Shown here: piece after piece, positions 43,709-52,366 of the stretch
Position numbering within the stretch: the first letter of the stretch is position 1
How the letters are laid out: the number at the start of each line of letters is the position of its first letter
From: JAMXLO01 sp037201625
GTDB lineage: Bacteria; Pseudomonadota; Alphaproteobacteria; Acetobacterales; Acetobacteraceae
Reading direction: 5' to 3'
Assembly (NCBI GenBank): GCA_037201625.1
Contig: JBBCGR010000003.1
Span: 2,976,001 to 3,040,000 of the forward strand
Length of the DNA stretch: 64,000 bases
Notes under the pieces: model-generated
The model's database searches: none
What the model was told of the DNA's origin: nothing
Seen by the model: only the letters and a program-made list of their open reading frames with translations
Translations under genes and position numbers: made by a program

Positions 43709-44593
43709 TCAGCCTTTGACGGCGCCGGCCGACAGCCCCTGGACGACGAACCGGCGCAGCAGCAGCACCAGGATGACCGTCGGCGCGAGGGTGATCAGGC
43801 AGATCGCCATGGTCAGATTGAAGAACGCGAACACGTCGCCGACAAGGCTGGCGATCATGACCGGCAAGGTCATGAACTCGGCACGGTTGTTGAGGATCAG
43901 CGGAATCAGCAGATCGTTCCACGCAATGACGAACACGATCGCGCCGTACGACGCCAGCGCCGGCGTCGACAGCGGCAGCGTGATGCGCAGGAACACGGTG
44001 AAGCGCGAACACCCGTCGATCCGCGCCGCATCGTCCAGTTCCTGCGGGATGGTGGCAAAATACGGCGCCATGATCAGGATGCCGTACGGCAGCAGGAAGC
44101 CGGTCTCGGCGATGATCACACCCCACACCGAGTTCAGCAGCCCCATCTGGCGGAACACCACATAGAGCGGGATCATCAGCACGATGATCGGCACGAAGCG
44201 GGCGAACACGTTGACGCCCATCAGCCACATCACCCAGCGCGAGCGCAGCCGCACCGCGGTATAGGCGGTGAGCGAGGCGAAGATCAGCGTCAGCACCGTC
44301 ACGCTGACCGCGATCACCGTGCTGTTGATCAGCGCATAGTGAAACTTCTTGATGTTGTCTGGAAGATACGTCGCCTGCTCGAACACGCGGCCGCGCTGCG
44401 CGCCCTGCGACAGGATCACGCGGAAATTGTCGAGCGTCCATTCCGGCGGCCACAGCCCGCGCGTGTCGGCGTGCAGGCTCTTTTCCGATTGCAGCGCCGC
44501 GAACGTCACCGCGATCAGCGGCAGCAGGAAGAACGCCACCACCACGACATTGGCGAAATGCAGCCAGACGCGGGCCCAGAACGACGGCCGCAT
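43709..44593 (-). CDS. Sugar-type ABC transporter permease, MalG/UgpE-like, 294 aa
   Basis: Inner membrane subunit of a CUT1 importer: six helices and the EAA loop ELDDAARIDGCSRFTVFLRI near the middle of the C-terminal half. A long periplasmic loop follows helix 1 (GLWPPEWTLDNFRVIL), as in MalG types. ATG 44593 shares one base with the stop of the partner permease (TGATG), showing tight coupling. Second permease of the operon SBP-permease-permease-PhyH. The ATPase subunit is not encoded here. Confidence 0.93.
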   Translation of the reverse strand: MRPSFWARVWLHFANVVVVAFFLLPLIAVTFAALQSEKSLHADTRGLWPPEWTLDNFRVILSQGAQRGRVFEQATYLPDNIKKFHYALINSTVIAVSVTVLTLIFASLTAYTAVRLRSRWVMWLMGVNVFARFVPIIVLMIPLYVVFRQMGLLNSVWGVIIAETGFLLPYGILIMAPYFATIPQELDDAARIDGCSRFTVFLRITLPLSTPALASYGAIVFVIAWNDLLIPLILNNRAEFMTLPVMIASLVGDVFAFFNLTMAICLITLAPTVILVLLLRRFVVQGLSAGAVKG

Positions 44594-45504
44594 CACTGCG
44601 TGCGCCGGTAGATCAGGCCGACATAGGCGATGGCGATCAGGCCGATGATGACCGCGAGCACATAGGCCGATGCCGCGCCGACGCCGATGTCGAACGGCGG
44701 CGAGAAGCCCTTCTTGTAGCTGTACCACGACGCCACCCACGTCGCATCGCCCGGCCCGCCCTGCGTGATCGCCAGCACCTCGTCGAACACCGCGAAGGCG
44801 AACGACGTGCGCAGCACCAGGATCACCACGATGATCGGCCGCAGCAGCGGCAGCGTGATGTGCCAGAAACGCCCGATCGCACCGGCACCGTCCACCGAGG
44901 CCGCCTCGTACAATTCCTGGTTGATGCCCTGCAACGCCGCATGGATCAGCAGGATGGCGAACGGCAGCGTGCGCCAGATATACGGCACCGACACCGCGAA
45001 CAGCGCAGTCGACGGATCGCCCGCCCAGTTCACCGCGCTGCTGGAAATGCCGAAGGTGAACAGGATGCGGTTGAGGAAGCCGTATTCGAAACTGTAGATG
45101 AACGACCAGATCAGCCCGTTGGCGATCGGCGGCACCGCATACGGCACCAGGATCAGGAACTTGGTGACGCGGCTGGTCCAGATGTGCTGCTGGTTGATCA
45201 GCAGCGCGATGGCGATCGCCAGCACGATCTCCACAGTGACGGAAAACCCAGTGAAGATCAGTGTGTTCTTCAGCGACAGCATGAACAGCCGATCGTCGAA
45301 GATGCGCTCGTAGTTGGCCCAGCCGACGAACGGGAACACGCCGCGGCGCAGTTCCGCCAGCGACACCTTATGGAACGACAGATACGCCGCGTAATAGATC
45401 GGATACGCGAGCACCAGCCCCAGCGTGACCAGCGTGGGGATGTTCATCGCCACGCTGAGCGCGCCCGGCGGCAGTTCCCGGCGGAACCGGGTCCGAATGG
45501 CCAT
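44593..45504 (-). CDS. Sugar-type ABC transporter permease, MalF/UgpA-like, 303 aa
   Basis: Six-helix permease with EAA loop ELYEAASVDGAGAIGRFWHI. The first helix (IPTLVTLGLVLAYPIYYAAYLSF) and the loop GWANYERIFDDRLFMLSLKNTL are typical of the UgpA type. It lies 28 bases after the binding-protein gene on the minus strand and overlaps the next permease by one base. Together they form the channel of a carbohydrate or polyol importer whose ATPase must come from elsewhere. Confidence 0.93.
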   Translation of the reverse strand: MAIRTRFRRELPPGALSVAMNIPTLVTLGLVLAYPIYYAAYLSFHKVSLAELRRGVFPFVGWANYERIFDDRLFMLSLKNTLIFTGFSVTVEIVLAIAIALLINQQHIWTSRVTKFLILVPYAVPPIANGLIWSFIYSFEYGFLNRILFTFGISSSAVNWAGDPSTALFAVSVPYIWRTLPFAILLIHAALQGINQELYEAASVDGAGAIGRFWHITLPLLRPIIVVILVLRTSFAFAVFDEVLAITQGGPGDATWVASWYSYKKGFSPPFDIGVGAASAYVLAVIIGLIAIAYVGLIYRRTQ

Positions 45505-45532
45505 TGCGGCGTCTTCCGCTACGTGCGCCGGC

Positions 45533-46867
45533 TCAGGTCTTCTGCACGTCCTTGATGGCGGCGATCAGCGTGTCGCAACAGGCATCCGGCGTGACCTGGC
45601 CGGTGAGCGCCTTCGACACCTCGATGTTGATGCGGTCCGACCACGGGAAATGCCACGGCTTGTAGATCGACGGCACCACCTCGGCCACATACGTGGCCTT
45701 GTCCCAGATCTCCAGGATCTTCACCGGATCGCCCCACGGCTTCCAGCCCTCGGTGATCGCCGGACTCTTCATCACCGATTCGTAGCCCGAGCCCAGCATC
45801 GCGTCGCGCGCCAGGTTGATCGCCTGGGTATACTGTCCGTCCTTCGTCTTGCCGCCGAGATATTGCAGCAATTTCCACGCCCATTCCTGATCGCGGTTGG
45901 CCGTGCAGAGGAAATACACGTGGCTGTCGCCGATGGTCCGCCCGTCGCCCGGCGAGCCATGCACCTTGATCTTGCCGGCATTCGGCGACTGCGCCGGATC
46001 GTTGGCGATGTTCAGTCCGTAATGATGGTTCGGCCCGCGATACAGGTTCTTGCCGGCGCCGAACGCCTTGGCCGAACCGGTGAACTGCGCCTTCAGCGAT
46101 TCCGGATCGGACAGATCCTCCTTGAAGGTCTGCACCCACCATTTCAGCGTCTCGCGTGCGATCGAGCCCGGGCCAAGCTGGTGGTTGCCCTGCTTGTCGA
46201 AGAACACGCCGCCGCGGTTCCAGGTCATCTGGTACCAGGTGCCGGGAAGCTGCTCCAGCCCGACGCCGGCCACCCAGAACACCGGGTATTCGGCGATCTT
46301 GTCCTTCTTCGCCTTGCGAAGCTGTTCCATCAGTTCGTCGTATGACTTGAACGGCTCGAACTTCGCCTTCTCCAGCAGGTCGGTGTAGTAGTTCCACACC
46401 CACACGGTGGAGAAATACGGCAGGCCCATCAGCTTGCCGTCGTACACCGCGACCTGCTTCGCGCTGTCGGTCAGGTCGGCCAGGTACTCCTTCGCGCCCG
46501 GCATGTTGTCGAGCGGTTCCACCAGTCCCTGGCTGATGAAATTGGGGAACGAGAACGGCGAGGACTGCGACACGTCGATCGTCTCGCTGCCCGCGTACAT
46601 CGTCATCAGCTTGGCGGGATGGTCGTTGAACGAGGAGATCGTCGAGTCGACCGTCACGCCCCAGTCGGCTTTGAACTTGGCGGAAATCTTCGTGTAGATG
46701 TCGCCATAGGTCCAGACGACGAAGTTGAGCCTGTCGACCTTGGATTTGGGCGCAATGGCCCAGGGGCCGGGAGTCTGCGCGGATGCAGCGCGCCCGCCAA
46801 GCAGCGAGGCACCGGCCGCAGCCGTCAGGAAGTCGCGCCGCTTCATGCGGCCGAGTTGATGATCCAT
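45533..46867 (-). CDS. Extracellular solute-binding protein, family 1 (sugar-type), 444 aa
   Basis: Binding protein of the CUT1 importer encoded downstream. A twin-arginine signal is visible (MKRRDFLTAAAGASLLGG), so the protein is exported folded. The mature part has LNFVVWTYGDIYTKISAKFKADWG, DVSQSSPFSFPNFISQGL and DGKLMGLPYF, with GAGKNLYRGPNHHYGL in the second lobe. Length fits MalE-like proteins. First gene of the operon, divergent from the NDH-2-like gene with 139 bases between. The ligand is unknown. Confidence 0.92.
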   Translation of the reverse strand: MDHQLGRMKRRDFLTAAAGASLLGGRAASAQTPGPWAIAPKSKVDRLNFVVWTYGDIYTKISAKFKADWGVTVDSTISSFNDHPAKLMTMYAGSETIDVSQSSPFSFPNFISQGLVEPLDNMPGAKEYLADLTDSAKQVAVYDGKLMGLPYFSTVWVWNYYTDLLEKAKFEPFKSYDELMEQLRKAKKDKIAEYPVFWVAGVGLEQLPGTWYQMTWNRGGVFFDKQGNHQLGPGSIARETLKWWVQTFKEDLSDPESLKAQFTGSAKAFGAGKNLYRGPNHHYGLNIANDPAQSPNAGKIKVHGSPGDGRTIGDSHVYFLCTANRDQEWAWKLLQYLGGKTKDGQYTQAINLARDAMLGSGYESVMKSPAITEGWKPWGDPVKILEIWDKATYVAEVVPSIYKPWHFPWSDRINIEVSKALTGQVTPDACCDTLIAAIKDVQKT

Positions 46868-47006
46868 GCCGAAGCCCCCGGTTCTGCTTTTGCAAGGACC
46901 GTCCTACGCCGGCACCCCCGGTGTCAACCGGACAAATGCACCAGCACCGCTTGCGTGACGCCGCGCGGCTTGGCATTCACGGCACCACCGAAAGCCGGAG
47001 ACGCGG

Positions 47007-48263
47007 ATGCAGCGGATCGTCATCCTTGGCGCCGGATTTGCCGGGTTGTGGACCGCCCTCGGCGCGGCACGCGCGCTCGATGAACGCGGTATCGGACCCG
47101 AGCGCGTCGAGATCCTGGTCATCGATCGCAACCCGTACCACGCCATTCGCGTCCGCAATTACGAGGCCGATCTGCAATCCGCGCGCGTCCCTCTGGCGGA
47201 CGTGCTCGGACCGGTCGCCGTGCGCCACGCGGTGGCCGATGTCACCGACATCGACGTCGCGCAGCGCGAGGTCGCCATCCTCGCCGATGGCCGCCCCGAA
47301 CGCCTGTCGTACGATCGGCTGGTGGTGGCGCTCGGCAGCACTCTGCCGCGGCCGGCGATCCCGGGCGCGGAGTACTGTTTCGACGTCGATACCTACACCG
47401 GAGCCGCCCGGCTGGCCGATCACCTGGCGATGCTGCCGGCGCGCGCGGCCTCGCCCGGGCAGTTCACCGCGGTCGTGGTGGGCGCCGGCTTCACCGGCAT
47501 CGAGGTGGCGGCCGAACTGATCGCCCGGCTCGAACGGGTGCGCGCCTCGGGCACGGCGCATCGCCCGCCGCCGGCGCGCGTCGTGCTGGTCGACCGCCGC
47601 GCCGCGATCGGTGCCGACATGGGTGAGGCGGCGCGTACGGTGATCGCCCGCGCCCTCGCGGCACTCGGGGTGGAGACGCGTGCGGCGTCCTCGCTGCGGG
47701 CGGTCGAGCCGGATGGCGCGATCCTGTCGGATGGCGAGCGGATCGATGCCGCGACCGTGGTGTGGTGCGCCGGCATGCGGGCCCACAGCCTGGCCGCGCG
47801 CATCCCGGTGGAGCGCGACCCGCTCGGCCGCCTGCCGGTCGATGCGACGATGCGCATCCGCGGCGTCGCCGATGCGTTCGCGGCCGGGGACGTCGCGTGG
47901 TTCCCGGTGGACGGCAGCCACGCCTCCGTCATGTCGTGCCAGCACAGCCGGCCGATGGGTCGTTTCGCCGGGCACAATGTGGTCTGCGACCTGTTGAACG
48001 AGCCGATGCTGCCGCTGTCGATCGGCTGGTACAACACCATCCTCGATCTCGGCGCGTGGGGCGCGGTCTACACCGAGGGCTGGGAGCGCAGGCTGGTCGC
48101 CGAGGGCGCGGCGGCCAAGCTGACCAAGGAGACGATCAATCGGCGGCGCATCTATCCGCCACCCGGCGGCGACCGGCGCGCGCTGCTGGACGCCGCCGCC
48201 CCGCTGATCCAGGCGCCGCCGCCCGTCGGTGTGCCGCCACGGAGCGGCGATGGCGACGGGTGA
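47007..48263 (+). CDS. NADH dehydrogenase-like (NDH-2) FAD oxidoreductase, 418 aa
   Basis: Single-chain flavoprotein with two nucleotide folds: FAD site ILGAGFAGLWTALGAARAL at residues 5-23, a second site VVGAGFTGIEVAAELIARL for NADH, VVWCAGMRAHSLAARIPVE, and AFAAGDVAWFP closing the FAD fold. NDH-2 enzymes carry electrons from NADH to quinone at the membrane. No clear C-terminal amphipathic anchor is seen, and the last residues (PPPVGVPPRSGDGDG) abut a decayed transposase, so the C-terminus may be altered by that insertion. Confidence 0.88.
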   Translation: MQRIVILGAGFAGLWTALGAARALDERGIGPERVEILVIDRNPYHAIRVRNYEADLQSARVPLADVLGPVAVRHAVADVTDIDVAQREVAILADGRPERLSYDRLVVALGSTLPRPAIPGAEYCFDVDTYTGAARLADHLAMLPARAASPGQFTAVVVGAGFTGIEVAAELIARLERVRASGTAHRPPPARVVLVDRRAAIGADMGEAARTVIARALAALGVETRAASSLRAVEPDGAILSDGERIDAATVVWCAGMRAHSLAARIPVERDPLGRLPVDATMRIRGVADAFAAGDVAWFPVDGSHASVMSCQHSRPMGRFAGHNVVCDLLNEPMLPLSIGWYNTILDLGAWGAVYTEGWERRLVAEGAAAKLTKETINRRRIYPPPGGDRRALLDAAAPLIQAPPPVGVPPRSGDGDG

Positions 48264-48946
48264 GGACCTGCGGCGCCTCGCCCTGGCGCTGAGCCGCGAT
48301 CCGGACTGCCAGTACAAGACGGCTTTCGTCCTGGCGCACAAGCCGCGGGAGGCCATAGCGTCGGAACTGAAGAGCCGCATGCTGGTCGGCGACGGGCAAG
48401 ACGGTTGAGGTGGATGGCGGCTACTTCGTCGGCTACGTGAAGCGTGTCAATCTGCGCGAGAAGCGTCGGGATCGCCGCCTTGCGAAGAACCAAAACGGCA
48501 AGCGCCAGGTCGTGGTTGTGCTGCGCGAGCGCGGCGGCTCTACCCTTCCTGCCGTCTTCTAGAGTGAGTCAGCCGCTCTGGGCTGGATCGCCTCTCGGGT
48601 GTCACGTGACACCCGCCTGATCGCCGACGAAGCGGTTCATGGAACGATCTGCACGCCCGCTACCAGATGGACCGGATCGACCACGGCGCGACCTACAGCG
48701 TGCCGGGCGGCATCTACACGAATGGCGCCGAAGGGTTCTTCTCCCAGCCGCGCCGTGCCGAGATTGGCCACTACCACCATGTGGCTGGCGCCTATCTGGT
48801 CCGGTACGCCCAGGGAAAGCGCGTAGCGCGAATATCATCGGCGGATGGACAACGGCCACCAGGTTCAGGCCGTCATAGGGTTGGCGATGGCGTGTCGGCA
48901 GTCAGTCGACTGGTGCGGTTATTGGCAGCATGGGGCGCATAGTTAA
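48262..48946 (+). pseudogene. Decayed IS1595-type transposase remnant
   Basis: Successive frames give pieces of one ISXO2-like transposase in the right order: LSRDPDCQYKTAFVLAHKPREA (first frame), VEVDGGYFVGYVKRVNLREKRRDR and KNQNGKRQVVVVLRERGG (second frame, after a shift near 48400), a TAG at 48560-48562 where Lys is expected, SESAALGWIAS, then a shift near 48637 into SWNDLHARYQMDRIDH and EGFFSQPRRAEIGHYHH, and a last shift near 48820 into MDNGHQVQAVIGLAMACRQ ending ...DWCGYWQHGA. The N-terminal part of the transposase is missing. At least three frameshifts and one nonsense codon make it inactive. No terminal repeats were recognised. Confidence 0.85.
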
Positions 48947-49003
48947 CTTGACTTTGACACCAGGATTTGCTGACAAGTCGCATGTACGACTCCGACTCGG
49001 GAC

Positions 49004-49582
49004 ATGCATCAACACGAACCGAACGCAACCTACATGATTGACTTGCCAGGTGGCCAGGATCGCCTCCGGCAGTTAATCCTATATGTATCTACGAAATGCC
49101 AGTCGGCTCGGTTTTTTGGCCTGGTGAAGCTCAACAAAATTATTTGGCGAGCCGATTTTCGCTCGTTCGCGAGCCGGGGAATTCCGGTAACCGGGCGTCC
49201 ATACCAACGCTTGCCATTTGGTCCAGCGGCTAAAGAGATGCTCCCAATACATAAGGAAATGCTGCGGTCTGGCAGCATCGAAATCACCACGAGAGACTTC
49301 GGTGACAACAAGGTTGAGCGTAGGACGATAGCGGTCGATCAGGCGCATCTTCGGTATTTCAACGAAACCGATATGGCATTTGTCGACGAGTCGATTAAGC
49401 ATTATTGGGCGAAGACCGGAACCGAGACGAGTGACGAGTCGCACGGCGTAGCGTGGTCTAGCAGGAATGATAAGGACCCCATGCCGTACGAGTCGGCATA
49501 TTTGTCCGATGAGGAATTGGGCTGGCCACAAAAGTTGCGCCTTTCTGAGTTGATGTACGAGCGGGGTTGGACTACTGAGTAA
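49004..49582 (+). CDS. Panacea (DUF4065)-domain protein, candidate antitoxin, 192 aa
   Basis: The core FFGLVKLNKIIWRADFRSFA, then RGIPVTGRPYQRLPFGPAAKEML, matches the Panacea domain (also DUF4065, SocA-like), in which K-L-x-K-I-L-W-x-A-D and the Y-x-R-L-P-x-G-P motif are hallmarks. Panacea domains neutralise many unrelated toxins. A C-terminal extension of about 90 residues is more variable. ATG 49004 lacks a good ribosome site; ATG 49034 is an alternative. Base composition is clearly lower in GC than the chromosome. The stop abuts the ATG of the next small gene with no gap, as expected for a two-gene module. Confidence 0.75.
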   Translation: MHQHEPNATYMIDLPGGQDRLRQLILYVSTKCQSARFFGLVKLNKIIWRADFRSFASRGIPVTGRPYQRLPFGPAAKEMLPIHKEMLRSGSIEITTRDFGDNKVERRTIAVDQAHLRYFNETDMAFVDESIKHYWAKTGTETSDESHGVAWSSRNDKDPMPYESAYLSDEELGWPQKLRLSELMYERGWTTE

Positions 49583-49858
49583 ATGGCGAAGCGATGGACC
49601 ATAAGCTTTTCCAGTGACTGTAATAAAGCCGCCGAAAGTCTCGGTGGCTATATCCGCATTGACAAAACATTAGACGCATTTTGGGATGGCTTGCACAAAA
49701 ACCCGCATGGCTTTCCTAAATTCGAGTCGGATTGGGTCAGCATACGCTACATAATTACGAAATCTATGCCTGGAGTTGAGTCGCTCGTTTGGTTTTTTGT
49801 CATCGGGGCGGATGATGTTGAGATAGTCCATGTCGAGGCGTTTGATCCTTACTCCTAG
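49583..49858 (+). CDS. Small protein paired with the Panacea gene, candidate toxin, 91 aa
   Basis: Starts directly after the Panacea gene stop. The product begins MAKRWTISFSSDCNKAAESL and ends with beta-strand-like segments, SLVWFFVIGADDVEIVHVEA. This helix-then-sheet layout and size resemble RelE/ParE-fold toxins, but no catalytic residues can be assigned, so the fold is a guess. Low GC like its partner. The tight pairing is the main evidence that the two work together. Other possibilities are a Panacea accessory protein or an unrelated small protein. Confidence 0.6.
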   Translation: MAKRWTISFSSDCNKAAESLGGYIRIDKTLDAFWDGLHKNPHGFPKFESDWVSIRYIITKSMPGVESLVWFFVIGADDVEIVHVEAFDPYS

Positions 49859-49879
49859 CGTAACCTCTCTTCGCCTTAT

Positions 49880-50112
49880 TCCGGTCCCCCACAGTCTGCA
49901 TCGCTACACGTTTTCCCAACCTGCTGAAGTAGACCCTGATCCTGGACCGCGTCATGCGCTGCTGCCAGATTAGGGGCAATTCGATCCCCTTGGGTTGCAG
50001 GACGCGCCGGGCAATGAAGGAGACGGCCAGCGGCTCCCCGGCCTCTCGCAGCACTTGGAGCGATAGCCTGAGTATCTCGCCGCGCCTGAAGATGGGATTC
50101 CCCGTTCCGCTT
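49880..50112 (-). pseudogene. Fragment of a small winged-helix-like protein
   Basis: On the minus strand one frame reads IFRRGEILRLSLQVLREAGE, then PLAVSFIARRVLQPKGIELP and TRSRIRVYFSRLGKRVAMQTVG. The RRGE...L-R-x-A-G-x-P-L...IAxxVxxxKG pattern is that of small hypothetical winged-helix proteins common in alphaproteobacterial islands. No start codon stands at the expected N-terminus, and the frame runs on through an unrelated tail, so it looks like a remnant. Boundaries are approximate. Confidence 0.4.
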
Positions 50113-50257
50113 CGCCTCGGTGGGGGAATGCCAACCGCAACGTGTGGCCGACCCGCTATGTTGCCAAGATAACATTCCTTTATCCCCGACTGCTAAATCG
50201 AATTCATAGGCAAATATTCCTTGCCACCGCAGCCCCGCCTGTGGTCTCGTTCCACCC

Positions 50258-50887
50258 ATGTCCGACGCGCCCGACGCACCGACCACCCCGCCCCGACCGA
50301 GCCGCCTTGGCCCCCTCCTTGCGCTCGTCCGCCGGCTGATCGACTACGGCCGCGACCTCGCCGCCTCGCTGCGACAGCCCGCGACCGCGGACCTCCTGCC
50401 CATCAGCCGCGCCTTCGGCACCAGGGACATCGCGCTGATCCTCGCGCGCATCACGCGGGGCCTGCTGATGGCCGGCGCGCTCGAGGCGCGGCTGCTGCGC
50501 CGCGGCGCCTACCTGGACGCCCCGCCCGACACCCCGCGCACGCCGCGCGCCACACCCGCCGAGCCGACGCCCGCTCCCCCGCCCCGCAGCCGGACCGCCG
50601 CACGGCCAGACATCCGCCTCGATCCCCTGCCCACCGCCGAGCAGATCGCCGACGCCATCCGCCATCGTCCGATCGGCGCCGTCATCGCCGATATCTGCCG
50701 CGACCTCGGCATCCGGCCCAGCCATCCGCTCTGGGGCGAACTGCGATCCCTCATCATCCGCCACGGCGGCAGCCTCGCCCGCCTGGTGTCGGACATCCTC
50801 GACCTCGTGCTGCCGCTCCCCCCGCCGCACGCCACCACCGCGGGCCTCGCGCCAGCCCCGGCGGCTCTCGGCACGCGCCCGCCCTGA
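50258..50887 (+). CDS. Conserved hypothetical protein, 209 aa
   Basis: Not recognised as a named family. The N-terminal half holds amphipathic helices (LGPLLALVRRLIDYGRDLAASL, then FGTRDIALILARITRGLL); a Pro/Thr/Arg-rich linker follows (residues about 88-120); the second half has LPTAEQIADAIRHRPIGAVI and CRDLGIRPSHPLWGEL. The ordered halves with a disordered linker suggest a genuine cytoplasmic protein. ATG 50258 starts 145 bases into high-GC DNA after the low-GC pocket; no strong ribosome site. Confidence 0.6.
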   Translation: MSDAPDAPTTPPRPSRLGPLLALVRRLIDYGRDLAASLRQPATADLLPISRAFGTRDIALILARITRGLLMAGALEARLLRRGAYLDAPPDTPRTPRATPAEPTPAPPPRSRTAARPDIRLDPLPTAEQIADAIRHRPIGAVIADICRDLGIRPSHPLWGELRSLIIRHGGSLARLVSDILDLVLPLPPPHATTAGLAPAPAALGTRPP

Positions 50888-50977
50888 CGCGGCCGGCCGG
50901 TCAGGCCCGCGCGACCCCGCCAGGCCCGGCGCAGGGCAGGCACGTCGTTGCCTGCCGCATCCCCCTGAACCCGGCCC

Positions 50978-52294
50978 TCACGTCCCAGCCATGGCCGCGG
51001 TCCGCCACCGCCGCATCGCCTGCAGCGCAGGCGGCAGCAGCAGCAGCCAGGCGATGCGGGCCTGATAGCGGTCGTGCGGGCCGGCGAGCGCGCCGGTGGC
51101 GAGCGCATTGCCGAGCACCCCCCCGGCGATCACCGCAATCAGCGCGAACAGCAGGGGATCGCGCCGCCAGGACCACACCAGCAGGGCGAAGGACGCCAGC
51201 GCCCCCGCCGCGACGAGCAGCACGTGCAGGCCTTGCCACGCGGCCTCGAGCCGGCCGGTCCGCTGCACGCTGGCCAGGTAGGCCGCACTCTCGGCCGCCG
51301 GATAATCCGAGCGCAGCCGGTCTCCCACCGTCGCGTCCAGCCAGTTCCCGCGCAGCACATCGTCCAGCCGCAGCAGGACGAGCTGGTCCAGCCAGTTGCC
51401 CAGCGCGGCGCGCGCCACCGCGCCCGGGCGCGACAGGACGGTGGCGACCACGATGCGGGACGCCTCCGGCGCGAAACCCACCGGACCGCCGGGATACGTC
51501 CACACCGGCCCGTCGGGGTCCCACAGGAACTCGTCGGAATTGCCCGGCAGGCGGCCGGCCCACGCGCACACCCGATACCCCGCGGCCGGACAGGCCTCGG
51601 CGAGGTAGGCGGCGGCCGGGCCATCGGCCACCAGCCGCGCCACGACGAACACCGCGCCATAGGGCGAGACGCCGGCCTGGCCATGGCCCGCCAGGTTCGT
51701 CGCCGCGATCAGCGCAAGCGCCGCCGCCAGCGGCAATCCGGCCGCCGCCAGCGCCGGCCTGGTCGCAGGCGGCCCGGCCGCCGCCGGCCTGTCCGCCGCC
51801 GGCTTGGCCGCCGCACCGGCGCGTGTCCGCAGCACCAGGATCGCGGCCAGACAGGCGGCGGCAACCACCAGGTGCGCGGCGATCGCGAAGACCGCCACCG
51901 CGAACAGCAGCAGGCGGCGATGCCCGGCCGGCTCGAACGCCAGCAGGAAGAGCGCCAGCACGCTCACCGGCGCCAAGATGTCGGGCATCAGCAGCGAGGC
52001 GAACCACGGCGCGGCGGAACCGGCGGCGAGCAGCAGGCAGAGCGCCAGGTGCCCGGCCGGCGACGCCACGTGGAACACGGCCCCGACCCGCCACAGCAGC
52101 CAGGAGACCAGCAGTCCTTGCGCGAGCGCCGGCAGCCACAGCGTCAGCCGCAGCGAGACGAGAGCCAGCACGGGGCCGTAGATCCACGGCTTGTCCCACC
52201 CCATCAGCGGCCCGAGAAGCTGCGCCAGGAACGTGCCGGTGTCGCTGAACAGCAGCGGGTAGCCGTTCATCGCCGCCGGCCACAGCAGCAGCAC
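50978..52294 (-). CDS. Polytopic membrane protein of unknown function, 438 aa
   Basis: About nine to ten hydrophobic helices. An early segment LLLWPAAMNGYPLLFSDTGTFLAQ, followed by KPWIYGP, resembles a group of membrane proteins related to GT39-type glycosyltransferases, in which Y-P-L-x-F-S-D-T-G-x-Y lies in the first periplasmic loop. A loop with AWAGRLPGNSDEFLWDPDGP lies mid-protein. GTG 52294 is the only near start codon, although the hydrophobic frame extends a little further upstream, so the N-terminus is uncertain. Downstream of the metallophosphoesterase on the same strand. Confidence 0.7.
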   Translation of the reverse strand: MLLLWPAAMNGYPLLFSDTGTFLAQLLGPLMGWDKPWIYGPVLALVSLRLTLWLPALAQGLLVSWLLWRVGAVFHVASPAGHLALCLLLAAGSAAPWFASLLMPDILAPVSVLALFLLAFEPAGHRRLLLFAVAVFAIAAHLVVAAACLAAILVLRTRAGAAAKPAADRPAAAGPPATRPALAAAGLPLAAALALIAATNLAGHGQAGVSPYGAVFVVARLVADGPAAAYLAEACPAAGYRVCAWAGRLPGNSDEFLWDPDGPVWTYPGGPVGFAPEASRIVVATVLSRPGAVARAALGNWLDQLVLLRLDDVLRGNWLDATVGDRLRSDYPAAESAAYLASVQRTGRLEAAWQGLHVLLVAAGALASFALLVWSWRRDPLLFALIAVIAGGVLGNALATGALAGPHDRYQARIAWLLLLPPALQAMRRWRTAAMAGT

Positions 52295-52366
52295 CCCGCC
52301 GGTGGCGACGGCGCAGGCCGGCCGCCAGGCGCCAGGGGGGATCAGCGCGGGACCCTCAAGGCGGGA

